24,380 bases of DNA, from NCBI GenBank assembly GCA_011947345.1, contig JAAVTG010000277.1:1-24380 (forward strand), given 5' to 3'. The notes under the pieces were generated by a model that had not been told where the DNA came from, did no database searches, and worked only from the letters and a program-made list of their open reading frames with translations. The stretch comes from Phytophthora quininea (Eukaryota > Oomycota > Peronosporomycetes > Peronosporales > Peronosporaceae). The position numbers were made by a program, and so were the translations under genes. Within the stretch, counting starts at the first letter, position 1. Every line of letters starts with the position of its first letter. This document shows, piece by piece, positions 1 through 11,398 of the stretch.

Positions 1-1692
1 TGACGTCGATCCGCAGCGTCCGTTCTTGAAGTCATCGTTCTCGACACTTTTGTCGAGTAGCAAAAGACGTACAGTATTTCCCATGGCAAACAGCAAAGGT
101 ACTCATCGCTGCCGTCAATGAAGACCTTCAACCGTTCATACAAGGAAGCAGCTTCAGCATCATCCCCATTGCATTCCAATCGGAGTGATAAGAACCGTCG
201 CGAAGACCTCAAGAGCAGCCTGACGGAGTTGACAAGTTTGGCGTCTTGAGTAACATCTCCCGTGCAAGACACTAGGTATCCTACCGCGAGGAACAGACTG
301 CTAAGTCCACGCAATTTGGTGGGGCACTAGCAGCTTTGCAGATGGGCATCAAATGCACCGACGACCGATCAAAATCGCGACTGAGAAAATACCGATAGCC
401 CACATCGAACCGCACAAGGTGGACACGCTCGTCGCATGAAGACGCTCGGGACAGAGCGACTTCGAGCTCGCTTAACCGGTCATCTTTGAAACTGGAAGCG
501 GTGGCTCGACTCCAGTGGAACAACAGTGAGTTTGGATGGCGTTGAAGAGCTGCGTTCTGGTTATTAGCAATCGATTGAGCGAGTTGGCCACGTATTGCTG
601 CGGTGCACTTTGGGTCCTGCTGGCTCATGCGTCGAAGTACTGCTGAGCTGTGCATCAACGCTAAGGCCGCCCAATTGGATCGAAAATGACTGGCACCGTC
701 GTCTGCAACACTGCTGCAGTCCAATAAATATTGTAGCCCTCTGCTTGGGTCGCAAGCTCCGTTCATCAGCACTGCCACCCATTCGAGACTGCCCTGTAAA
801 GCCAGTGACCCGCTCACGTGAAGCACCGCCATCCCAAACTTTATTCTGTTCAGGAAATCTTGCACCTCGCTCTCCACCATCAACAGTCGTTTGGTCTTGG
901 ACGAAGCACGTGAGCTGATCAAGAACTTGTCACGGAGCTCTACATACAACGAGGAACAACGTCTCGCAGTCGCAATAGCTGCTAACCGTTGGTCCGCTCC
1001 GAGCCGCAACAACGATAAAAGAAACAACGCCTCGGCCAGAGCCAACTTCATCCGTTTCCGACTCGAGTACGACAAGGACGGGAGTTCGTACAAAGTCTGG
1101 AGCCAATTCACTGCCTGGCTCGCTGCACGGAGCGCTTGTTTCGAGTATAGCGCGTCATTAGACACCAATACTCGCACCACTTCCAACTCGACCCCAGCAA
1201 ACACGCCATGGGGTCGCTCCCAACCGGCAAGGCGTGCAGAACTGCATACGCCTCTGTGAGCTGATGACTCCAAATTAATGTGTGGACATGGCGTAGTTTC
1301 GTCTGCAATTCCCTTTCGTCCTGCACCAGCGAAAACTCTGCAGCTGAGCCTGTCCAGTCCTTCTGCATCTCCACCTCGCACTCTGCTCGCTTGCGGTCCC
1401 GAAAGCGAACACAGCGAACTCCACCGGTTGATTCTGGAGCGCCCTGCTGCCACAACGTGTTGAATTCCCGCCAGGATAATCCCCGGACAGACACGCCATT
1501 GATTTGGACCACCACATGCCCAGTATGAACTCTTGCCAGTCCTCTCCAACGCTCGGAAGTTACTGCACTCTGCAAACAATCTTGAGTCGCACTTTGCACC
1601 ACATACTCCCGACTGAATAACTCTCTGGAGAGGCTCACGCCGTCGAAGGGTACCACCGCATCATACTCTCCAAACCCAACGACGGAGGTCAT
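1..1692 (-). CDS. TTC39/IML2-like TPR protein with PDZ-like N-terminus (partial, 3' end missing)
   Basis: The gene runs leftwards off the window, so only its 5' part is present. The first in-frame ATG on the minus strand is at 1692. Residues about 10-105 look like a PDZ-type segment, including GHVVVQINGVSVRG, a typical carboxylate-loop/beta-strand pattern. The rest is alpha-helical and matches the general pattern of TTC39/IML2 outer-membrane or lipid-droplet TPR proteins (PMAVFAG.ELEVVRVLVSND, LFHWSRATASSF, HLVRFDVGYRYFLSRDF). The reading frame changes twice: near 1203-1206, where GCGG reads GCG, and at 321-324, where the minus strand has C4 instead of C5. One added base at each gives a continuous helical protein to the window edge, including a segment encoded left of 300 (LSSLFLAVGYLVSCTGD). 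The family call comes from pattern memory only. The PDZ part could also be a degenerate fold. Both breaks resemble those in neighbouring genes, so I treat this as an intact gene. Confidence 0.6.
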
Positions 1693-1910
1693 TCGTTGTA
1701 TGGGACTGGTCAATGACACAATGGACAAAGTATTTGGAGCGCAGTCAGTCTTATTCGTCCGGTCCTGGGCGTCTTGTACCAGTCTTGAAATGGCCTCACA
1801 AAGCAGTCGCGTCTAGCCAACGAGCAAGTGAGTAACGCGAAATGAATCGAGCTGCCGGGGGAAAGTCTTGCCCTTGGTCTCAGCACTTGGTCTCCTTTGA
1901 TCAGCATATC

Positions 1911-1929
1911 GAAATGACTGTGTCATTTC
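1911..1929. promoter_or_regulatory. Perfect 8-bp palindrome with TGAC/GTCA core
   Basis: GAAATGAC at 1911-1918 and GTCATTTC at 1922-1929 are exact reverse complements separated by 3 bases. The half-sites contain TGAC/GTCA as bound by bZIP-type dimers. The arm GTCATTTC also resembles the initiator pattern YTCANTYY on either strand, so the element could serve both divergent genes. The role is inference. Confidence 0.35.
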
Positions 1930-1947
1930 CTCACAAATCATGGCACG

Positions 1948-1973
1948 TGATCCGTCTATACTTTTGCGGATCA
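1948..1973. promoter_or_regulatory. Inverted repeat TGATCCG-N12-CGGATCA
   Basis: TGATCCG at 1948-1954 and CGGATCA at 1967-1973 are exact reverse complements around a 12-base spacer. It lies 18 bases after the preceding palindrome. It could be a dimer-binding site or a chance dyad; a role is not shown. Confidence 0.3.
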
Positions 1974-2169
1974 TGGTTGTACAAAATTATAAAGAATTCG
2001 CATCATGGTGACCTTCCGGAGCCTGGTCGGTCTCGACCGTCCATCGCAGATCTTTCGCGCTCGACGGGTCACATGATGGCTCTTGGATGCGATATCTTTC
2101 CCGCCAGCGGCGCCAGCACCATGACCCACTCCCTGTTTGTTGCTGTCGAGCGCAGTTCCTTTCAGCGCC

Positions 2170-5100
2170 ATGAAGTCCCCTACCTATGGCACTGAGAACG
2201 AAGAGACGAGGTTCATCCGACGGGTGGCGGCCCCGGACCGTCCCAATGCGCGTCGTCGGCAGAAGAAACGTTTGGTAGCTGCCGCAGTTTCGTTGACCGT
2301 GGTCGCTGCGTCGGCCGTGGTCGGGTACGCCGCGTTCCAGTCGGCGACTTCAACCGTGTCGACACTGCCGGCAACTCAGCAAATGGCCGCCAGCTTGGAG
2401 ACACCGGACTTTGTTCAAGATATGGGAGACGTGTACTACCCGACTTTCGACGAACTGGATAGCAACGAAGACGGCAGCGTGTCGTACAGCGAGTACATGG
2501 CCGCGCTCAACCGCGTGTGGGATGAGGACCGGCAAAACATTGCCAATTCGGATCTCCCCAGGAAGTCAAGGACGACCTGAACGACCAGCTCAACGGCAAA
2601 ATTAAGAGCGATACGGCGTGCGTCCAGAAGGCCATGATCCCGGTAGGTTCTCACAAGAGCCAAAGTAGTCCATGAGTTGCTAACTTGATCGTTGCTTTGT
2701 ATGTATGAAGACGAAAAAGCGCAAGATGACCTTCGACCTCGCGCATATCAATGAGCTCTACTATATGCTAGAAGTCTGGTGCTTTGATACGCCGATCGAA
2801 ATCCCGCAGAAATTCTTCGACAAGTATCCGTCCACGACGCCTCCGCCGGTCGAAGTGCCGACTCCGCAAGGCACTGAGACCGTGAGCGTTGTGAGTCCGC
2901 CGACCAATGGCGAGGCGCAGGTTGAAATCACGTCTCCCAACGGAGATGTGACACAGCAAACAGTTCCGGTTGTGGACACCGCGGAAGGCCCTCAAGCAGA
3001 GGTCGCTACTCCTAGCGGGGGCACCACTATAATTGATGTTCCGGCTACTGAGCCACCCTCACCAACTCTTGAGCAAGCTCCTGTGGTTCAAGAAAACGAT
3101 GCTATTACTGTGAGCACAGCTGACGGGGAGGCGAAGGTGACCCCGCTGGGCCCGCCGTCGGATGGAGTACAGCCTGTGACGATTGAAGGCCCAAACGGAG
3201 ACGTCCGAGAAGCCGATGCTGCTGTAGTGGAAACCCCTGGAGGTGAGCCTCAACTGAAGATCGAAACTAGTGCTGGTTCAACGGCGACCGCAACATTACC
3301 TCATATTGAGGAGGCTGCACCAGAACCAAATGCTTTAAATCCACAAACTGAGAACACCAGCGGATCAGCGATTTCGCAACAACCCACGCTGGTGGTGGAA
3401 ACCGCAGACGGACCCGAGGAGGTGAACATTCAGAGCCCTCCCGTGGACAACGAAGTGTCTGTGACGATCACGGACCCGAGCGGAAGCGAGACCCAGCAGA
3501 CTATTCCCGTCGTGGATACCCCGATGGACCGCAGGTGGTGATCCCGAAGCCGGACGGCACGACCGAGGAGGTTCCGCTGCCGAACGCTTCCGGCCAACAA
3601 AGCGCGACCGGGTCTGGGGGCCAACCCACGCTGGTGGTGGAAACCGCAGACGGACCCGAGGAGGTGAACATTCAGAGCCCTCCCGTGGACAACGAAGTGT
3701 CTGTGACGATCACGGACCCGAGCGGAAGCGAGACCCAGCAGACTATTCCCGTCGTGGATACCCCCGATGGACCGCAGGTGGTGATCCCGAAGCCGGACGG
3801 CACGACCGAGGAGGTTCCGCTGCCGAACGCTTCCGGCCAACAAAGCGCGACCGGGTCTGGGGGCCAACCCACGCTGGTGGTGGAAACCGCAGACGGACCC
3901 GAGGAGGTGAACATTCAGAGCCCTCCCGTGGACAACGAAGTGTCTGTGACGATCACGGACCCGAGCGGAAGCGAGACCCAGCAGACTATTCCCGTCGTGG
4001 ATACCCCCGATGGACCGCAGGTGGTGATCCCGAAGCCGGACGGCACGACCGAGGAGGTTCCGCTGCCGAACGCTTCCGGCCAACAAAGCGCGACCGGGTC
4101 TGGGGGCCAACCCACGCTGGTGGTGGAAACCGCAGACGGACCCGAGGAGGTGAACATTCAGAGCCCTCCCGTGGACAACGAAGTGTCTGTGACGATCACG
4201 GACCCGAGCGGAAGCGAGACCCAGCAGACTATTCCCGTCGTGGATACCCCCGATGGACCGCAGGTGGTGATCCCGAAGCCGGACGGCACGACCGAGGAGG
4301 TTCCGCTGCCGAACGCTTCCGGCCAACAAAGCGCGACCGGGTCTGGGGCCAACCCACGCTGGTGGTGGAAACCGCAGACGGACCCGAGGAGGTGAACATT
4401 CAGAGCCCTCCCGTGGACAACGAAGTGTCTGTGACGATCACGGACCCGAGCGGAAGCGAGACCCAGCAGACTATTCCCGTCGTGGATACCCCCGATGGAC
4501 CGCAGGTGGTGATCCCGAAGCCGGACGGCACGACCGAGGAGGTTCCGCTGCCGAACGCTTCCGGCCAACAAAGCGCGACCGGGTCTGGGGGCCAACCCAC
4601 GCTGGTGGTGGAAACCGCAGACGGACCCGAGGAGGTGAACATTCAGAGCCCTCCCGTGGACAACGAAGTGTCTGTGACGATCACGGACCCGAGCGGAAGC
4701 GAGACCCAGCAGACTATTCCCGTCGTGGATACCCCGATGGACCGCAGGTGGTGATCCCGAAGCCGGACGGCACGACCGAGGAGGTTCCGCTGCCGAACGC
4801 TTCCGGCCAACAAAGCGCGACCGGGTCTGGGGGCCAACCCACGCTGGTGGTGGAAACCGCAGACGGACCCGAGGAGGTGAACATTCAGAGCCCTCCCGTG
4901 GACAACGAAGTGTCTGTGACGATCACGGACCCGAGCGGAAGCGAGACCCAGCAGACTATTCCCGTCGTGGATACCCCCGATGGACCGCAGGTGGTGATCC
5001 CGAAGCCGGACGGCACGACCGAGGAGGTTCCGCTGCCGAACGCTTCCGGCCAACAAAGCGCGACCGGGTCTGGGGGCCAACCCACGCTGGTGGTGGAAAC

Positions 5101-8100
5101 CGCAGACGGACCCGAGGAGGTGAACATTCAGAGCCCTCCCGTGGACAACGAAGTGTCTGTGACGATCACGGACCCGAGCGGAAGCGAGACCCAGCAGACT
5201 ATTCCCGTCGTGGATACCCCGATGGACCGCAGGTGGTGATCCCGAAGCCGGACGGCACGACCGAGGAGGTTCCGCTGCCGAACGCTTCCGGCCAACAAAG
5301 CGCGACCGGGTCTGGGGGCCAACCCACGCTGGTGGTGGAAACCGCAGACGGACCCGAGGAGGTGAACATTCAGAGCCCTCCCGTGGACAACGAAGTGTCT
5401 GTGACGATCACGGACCCGAGCGGAAGCGAGACCCAGCAGACTATTCCCGTCGTGGATACCCCCGATGGACCGCAGGTGGTGATCCCGAAGCCGGACGGCA
5501 CGACCGAGGAGGTTCCGCTGCCGAACGCTTCCGGCCAACAAAGCGCGACCGGGTCTGGGGGCCAACCCACGCTGGTGGTGGAAACCGCAGACGGACCCGA
5601 GGAGGTGAACATTCAGAGCCCTCCCGTGGACAACGAAGTGTCTGTGACGATCACGGACCCGAGCGGAAGCGAGACCCAGCAGACTATTCCCGTCGTGGAT
5701 ACCCCCGATGGACCGCAGGTGGTGATCCCGAAGCCGGACGGCACGACCGAGGAGGTTCCGCTGCCGAACGCTTCCGGCCAACAAAGCGCGACCGGGTCTG
5801 GGGGCCAACCCACGCTGGTGGTGGAAACCGCAGACGGACCCGAGGAGGTGAACATTCAGAGCCCTCCCGTGGACAACGAAGTGTCTGTGACGATCACGGA
5901 CCCGAGCGGAAGCGAGACCCAGCAGACTATTCCCGTCGTGGATACCCCCGATGGACCGCAGGTGGTGATCCCGAAGCCGGACGGCACGACCGAGGAGGTT
6001 CCGCTGCCGAACGCTTCCGGCCAACAAAGCGCGACCGGGTCTGGGGGCCAACCCACGCTGGTGGTGGAAACCGCAGACGGACCCGAGGAGGTGAACATTC
6101 AGAGCCCTCCCGTGGACAACGAAGTGTCTGTGACGATCACGGACCCGAGCGGAAGCGAGACCCAGCAGACTATTCCCGTCGTGGATACCCCGATGGACCG
6201 CAGGTGGTGATCCCGAAGCCGGACGGCACGACCGAGGAGGTTCCGCTGCCGAACGCTTCCGGCCAACAAAGCGCGACCGGGTCTGGGGGCCAACCCACGC
6301 TGGTGGTGGAAACCGCAGACGGACCCGAGGAGGTGAACATTCAGAGCCCTCCCGTGGACAACGAAGTGTCTGTGACGATCACGGACCCGAGCGGAAGCGA
6401 GACCCAGCAGACTATTCCCGTCGTGGATACCCCCGATGGACCGCAGGTGGTGATCCCGAAGCCGGACGGCACGACCGAGGAGGTTCCGCTGCCGAACGCT
6501 TCCGGCCAACAAAGCGCGACCGGGTCTGGGGGCCAACCCACGCTGGTGGTGGAAACCGCAGACGGACCCGAGGAGGTGAACATTCAGAGCCCTCCCGTGG
6601 ACAACGAAGTGTCTGTGACGATCACGGACCCGAGCGGAAGCGAGACCCAGCAGACTATTCCCGTCGTGGATACCCCCGATGGACCGCAGGTGGTGATCCC
6701 GAAGCCGGACGGCACGACCGAGGAGGTTCCGCTGCCGAACGCTTCCGGCCAACAAAGCGCGACCGGGTCTGGGGGCCAACCCACGCTGGTGGTGGAAACC
6801 GCAGACGGACCCGAGGAGGTGAACATTCAGAGCCCTCCCGTGGACAACGAAGTGTCTGTGACGATCACGGACCCGAGCGGAAGCGAGACCCAGCAGACTA
6901 TTCCCGTCGTGGATACCCCCGATGGACCGCAGGTGGTGATCCCGAAGCCGGACGGCACGACCGAGGAGGTTCCGCTGCCGAACGCTTCCGGCCAACAAAG
7001 CGCGACCGGGTCTGGGGGCCAACCCACGCTGGTGGTGGAAACCGCAGACGGACCCGAGGAGGTGAACATTCAGAGCCCTCCCGTGGACAACGAAGTGTCT
7101 GTGACGATCACGGACCCGAGCGGAAGCGAGACCCAGCAGACTATTCCCGTCGTGGATACCCCCGATGGACCGCAGGTGGTGATCCCGAAGCCGGACGGCA
7201 CGACCGAGGAGGTTCCGCTTTCGAGTACTGGTGAAGAATCGGGGACTGAAAGTGCCCTCAGTCTCCCTCAAAATATCGGTGGACGACCTGATAGAGGTTA
7301 TGAAGTTGCTATCATCTCAGATAAGGTGGTAAACGATCAGGTGGAGGTCAACATTACGGAACCGACGGGCGAGGAAGAGGAAAAGACTGTTAAAGTTATC
7401 GACTACCCGACTGGAGCAATTGCGGAGATTCCTATTAACCACGAGAAACAACCTCCGATTGTAGTTGTTACCACGAGCGGCACGGAGGAGGTGACGCCGA
7501 TTGGCTCTGTTGAGAACGACAAAGTGGAGGTAGAGATCAAGGACGAGAACGGAGACGTGACGACGAAGGACGCCCCGGTCATCGATACGTCGGACGGCCA
7601 GAAGGTGCTAATTCAGACAACGGACGGGAAGACGGAAGACTTGCCGTTGCCGAATCCGACGCCCGAAACGCCAGTCGAGGTGGTGACTAGCACGGGCACC
7701 GAGGAGGTGACCCCAGTTGGGTCTGTTGAGGACGACAGGGTCAAGGTTGAGATCACCGACTCGACGGGGCTAACGAAGACGGAAGAGGTGCCGGTTATCG
7801 ACACTTTTGACGGCCCGAAGGCGAACATCCGAACGGCTGACGGGACGACAGCCCAGGTGCCTCTGCAGAGCTCGTCGAGCGGTCAAACGCCGATCGTGGT
7901 TGCAACAAACACAGGAACGGAGGAGGTGACTCCGACCGGCTCTGTTGAGAACGACAAGGTGGAGGTGGAGATCAAGGACTCGGACGGGTACGTGACGACG
8001 ACGGACGCCCCGGTCATTGACACGATCGAAGGACCGCAGATCGAAATCGAAACGACTGACGGCAACACCGAAATTGTGCCGCTGCCACAGCCCACGGCCG

Positions 8101-11100
8101 CGGCCCCCGTCGAGGTGGTGACGACCACGGGGACTGAGCAGGTGACGCAAGTTGGCTCTGTCTCGGACGACAAGGTGACCGTTGAGGTCACCGACTCGAC
8201 GGGAGCAACCACGACCGAGGAGGTTCCTGTCGTCAGCACCGCGGACGGCCCGAAGGCGGAAATTGAGACGTCTAACGGCGCCACTGCAGACGTGCCGATC
8301 TCAAATTCAGTCACGACACCCACGAATGGCGAGCAGAGTGCTGCAAACAACGAGGAGCAGCCTCCGATTGTAGTTGTTACCACGAGCGGCACGGAGGAGG
8401 TGACGCCGATTGGCTCTGTTGAGAACGACAAAGTGGAGGTAGAGATCAAGGACGAGAACGGAGACGTGACGACGAAGGACGCCCCGGTCATCGATACGTC
8501 GGACGGCCAGAAGGTGCTAATTCAGACAACGGACGGGAAGACGGAAGACTTGCCGTTGCCGAATCCGACGCCCGAAACGCCAGTCGAGGTGGTGACTAGC
8601 ACGGGCACCGAGGAGGTGACCCCAGTTGGGTCTGTTGAGGACGACAGGGTCAAGGTTGAGATCACCGACTCGACGGGGCTAACGAAGACGGAAGAGGTGC
8701 CGGTTATCGACACTTTTGACGGCCCGAAGGCGAACATCCGAACGGCTGACGGGACGACAGCCCAGGTGCCTCTGCAGAGCTCGTCGAGCGGTCAAACGCC
8801 GATCGTGGTTGCAACAAACACAGGAACGGAGGAGGTGACTCCGACCGGCTCTGTTGAGAACGACAAGGTGGAGGTGGAGATCAAGGACTCGGACGGGTAC
8901 GTGACGACGACGGACGCCCCGGTCATTGACACGATCGAAGGACCGCAGATCGAAATCGAAACGACTGACGGCAACACCGAAATTGTGCCGCTGCCACAGC
9001 CCACGGCCGCGGCCCCGTCGAGGTGGTGACGACCACGGGGACTGAGCAGGTGACGCAAGTTGGCTCTGTCTCGGACGACAAGGTGACCGTTGAGGTCACC
9101 GACTCGACGGGAGCAACCACGACCGAGGAGGTTCCTGTCGTCAGCACCGCGGACGGCCCGAAGGCGGAAATTGAGACGTCTAACGGCGCCACTGCAGACG
9201 TGCCGATCTCAAATTCAGTCACGACACCCACGAATGGCGAGCAGAGTGCTGCAAACAACGAGGAGCAGCCTCCGATTGTAGTTGTTACCACGAGCGGCAC
9301 GGAGGAGGTGACGCCGATTGGCTCTGTTGAGAACGACAAAGTGGAGGTAGAGATCAAGGACGAGAACGGAGACGTGACGACGAAGGACGCCCCGGTCATC
9401 GATACGTCGGACGGCCAGAAGGTGCTAATTCAGACAACGGACGGGAAGACGGAAGACTTGCCGTTGCCGAATCCGACGCCCGAAACGCCAGTCGAGGTGG
9501 TGACTAGCACGGGCACCGAGGAGGTGACCCCAGTTGGGTCTGTTGAGGACGACAGGGTCAAGGTTGAGATCACCGACTCGACGGGGCTAACGAAGACGGA
9601 AGAGGTGCCGGTTATCGACACTTTTGACGGCCCGAAGGCGAACATCCGAACGGCTGACGGGACGACAGCCCAGGTGCCTCTGCAGAGCTCGTCGAGCGGT
9701 CAAACGCCGATCGTGGTTGCAACAAACACAGGAACGGAGGAGGTGACTCCGACCGGCTCTGTTGAGAACGACAAGGTGGAGGTGGAGATCAAGGACTCGG
9801 ACGGGTACGTGACGACGACGGACGCCCCGGTCATTGACACGATCGAAGGACCGCAGATCGAAATCGAAACGACTGACGGCAACACCGAAATTGTGCCGCT
9901 GCCACAGCCCACGGCCGCGGCCCCCGTCGAGGTGGTGACGACCACGGGGACTGAGCAGGTGACGCAAGTTGGCTCTGTCTCGGACGACAAGGTGACCGTT
10001 GAGGTCACCGACTCGACGGGAGCAACCACGACCGAGGAGGTTCCTGTCGTCAGCACCGCGGACGGCCCGAAGGCGGAAATTGAGACGTCTAACGGCGCCA
10101 CTGCAGACGTGCCGATCTCAAATTCAGTCACGACACCCACGAATGGCGAGCAGAGTGCTGCAAACAACGAGGAGCAGCCTCCGATTGTAGTTGTTACCAC
10201 GAGCGGCACGGAGGAGGTGACGCCGATTGGCTCTGTTGAGAACGACAAAGTGGAGGTAGAGATCAAGGACGAGAACGGAGACGTGACGACGAAGGACGCC
10301 CCGGTCATCGATACGTCGGACGGCCAGAAGGTGCTAATTCAGACAACGGACGGGAAGACGGAAGACTTGCCGTTGCCGAATCCGACGCCCGAAACGCCAG
10401 TCGAGGTGGTGACTAGCACGGGCACCGAGGAGGTGACCCCAGTTGGGTCTGTTGAGGACGACAGGGTCAAGGTTGAGATCACCGACTCGACGGGGCTAAC
10501 GAAGACGGAAGAGGTGCCGGTTATCGACACTTTGACGGCCCGAAGGCGAACATCCGAACGGCTGACGGGACGACAGCCCAGGTGCCTCTGCAGAGCTCGT
10601 CGAGCGGTCAAACGCCGATCGTGGTTGCAACAAACACAGGAACGGAGGAGGTGACTCCGACCGGCTCTGTTGAGAACGACAAGGTGGAGGTGGAGATCAA
10701 GGACTCGACGGGTACGTGACGACGACGGACGCCCCGGTCATTGACACGATCGAAGGACCGCAGATCGAAATCGAAACGACTGACGGCAACACCGAAATCG
10801 TGCCGCTGCCACAGCCCACGGCCGCGGCCCCGTCGAGGTGGTGACGACCACGGGGACTGAGCAGGTGACGCAAGTTGGCTCTGTCTCGGACGACAAGGTG
10901 ACCGTTGAGGTCACCGACTCGACGGGAGCAACCACGACCGAGGAGGTTCCTGTCGTCAGCACCGCGGACGGCCCGAAGGCGGAAATTGAGACGTCTAACG
11001 GCGCCACTGCAGACGTGCCGATCTCAAATTCAGTCACGACACCCACGAATGGCGAGCAGAGTGCTGCGAACAACTTCATGACCAAGGAAGAGTTCCAGAA

Positions 11101-11398
11101 GGAGATCAGCGACCATTTCGCAGACAAACTCCAGTCGTTGGAGGCGGAAGCTGCTGCCGAAGACGCAGCGGCTGCTAAGGAGATCAAGTCTCACCAAGCT
11201 CTCGATGACTGCATTCTCCAGGCGGCAAACAAGGTACTATGAGCTGGCGCTGCTCTCGCTTTGCGTGTGCTAACATTGTTTTTGTTCTTGTAGTTCGGCT
11301 ACTACGGCGTGTACGAGCAGCCGCCGTACTTCGACAACGCTGTGGGTTGGGTCGTCGACGACTGCTGGAAGGACTTCTACGCCGACCACAATCCGTGA
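2170..11398 (+). CDS. Giant repetitive membrane-anchored surface-type protein with EF-hand and duplicated Cys-pair end modules
   Basis: Exons are 2170-2642, 2711-11233 and 11294-11398. After ten single-base restorations the exons encode 158, 2,844 and 34 residues (3,036 in total), and both introns fall in phase 0. Residues 1-34 are basic and 35-56 hydrophobic, suggesting a type II signal anchor. An EF-hand loop (DSNEDGSVSYSE) lies at 97-108. The body is about 35 related modules of 75-81 residues: two divergent copies, 16 near-identical A units, one divergent linker copy, and 16 B modules in four 303-residue blocks. A shared core is PV(I/V)DT..G followed by DG.T...PL. Each A unit has 13 acidic residues, one Lys, one Asn-Ala-Ser sequon and no Cys, Phe, Trp or Tyr. 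Cys151/182 and Cys2995/3026 form matching end modules. Frame breaks: 2556, 3519, 4345, 4732, 5217, 6188, 9013, 10531, 10707, 10828. I do not recognise a named family. An extended adhesive or cell-surface role is inferred. Confidence 0.8.
2643..2710 (+). other. Intron 1 of the giant repeat gene
   Basis: This 68-nt intron starts GTAGGT, has a branch-like GCTAAC and ends TATGAAG. It is phase 0 once the missing C near 2556-2559 is restored. It lies seven codons after Cys151, the same relative position as intron 2. Confidence 0.8.
3380..7219 (+). repeat. Tandem array A: 243-bp unit, about 15.8 copies
   Basis: Sixteen successive copies of an 81-codon unit begin at CAACCCACGCTGG; the last one stops short of the linker. 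Starts of the same internal base are spaced 243 or 242 bases apart. The 242-base units are those with a collapsed run: C4 for C5 at 3519, 4732, 5217 and 6188, and G4 for G5 at 4345. Apart from these I see no base differences between copies, synonymous sites included. This implies very recent expansion or strong gene conversion, and the copy number in the assembly may not be exact. Confidence 0.95.
7449..11074 (+). repeat. Tandem array B: 909-bp higher-order unit, 4 copies
   Basis: Four copies of a 303-codon block start near 7449, 8358, 9266 and 10175. Each block holds four related but distinct modules (B1-B4) of about 72-86 residues, recognisable by V.T..GTE.VT..GSV. The copies are nearly identical at base level. 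Copy 4 has GAAATC where copies 1-3 have GAAATT (near 10796), GCGAAC for GCAAAC at its end, and three single-base deletions (10531, 10707, 10828). Copy 2 has one deletion (9013). The pattern is a duplication of a four-module block, distinct from array A, where a single module was amplified. Confidence 0.93.
11234..11293 (+). other. Intron 2 of the giant repeat gene
   Basis: This 60-nt intron starts GTACTA, has a branch-like GTGCTAAC and a pyrimidine tract, and ends TTGTAG. It is phase 0 and joins AANK to FGYYGVYEQPP. Without it the frame stops after two further codons, whereas splicing adds 34 residues including the second Cys of the C-terminal pair. Confidence 0.85.

Larger units (their letters stand above)
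1693..2169. promoter_or_regulatory. Divergent intergenic region between the TTC39-like gene and the giant repeat gene
   Basis: These 477 bases separate two divergent ATGs and contain no convincing coding frame. Visible elements are two inverted repeats (listed separately), an A/T-rich TATA-like stretch (AAATTATAAAG) near 1983-1993, and CTCACTTG on the minus strand near 1826-1833, which resembles the oomycete initiator. No experimental promoter evidence can be read from the sequence. Confidence 0.45.

Noticed and set aside
281..1579. One 432-residue minus-strand frame taken as a complete protein
   Set aside because: Its first 130 residues are the out-of-frame shadow of the PDZ-like N-terminus, and its last 15 residues follow a lost C at 321-324.
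3430..10611. Long minus-strand open frames running through arrays A and B
   Set aside because: They exist because both units are multiples of three bases, so any stop-free antisense frame is repeated. Their translations are the reverse complement of the sense repeats, start mid-repeat and change frame at each unit that has lost a base.
3380..11074. CRISPR-like or satellite array
   Set aside because: There are no unique spacers between units, and the units are in-frame coding sequence flanked by exons with proper introns.
2170..11398. Giant gene as a pseudogene, or programmed frameshifting
   Set aside because: All ten breaks are single missing bases, eight of them C5/G5 runs shortened by one, and intact copies of the same site exist next door in the arrays. 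No slippery-site/pseudoknot design is repeated. Unrelated neighbouring genes show the same defect.
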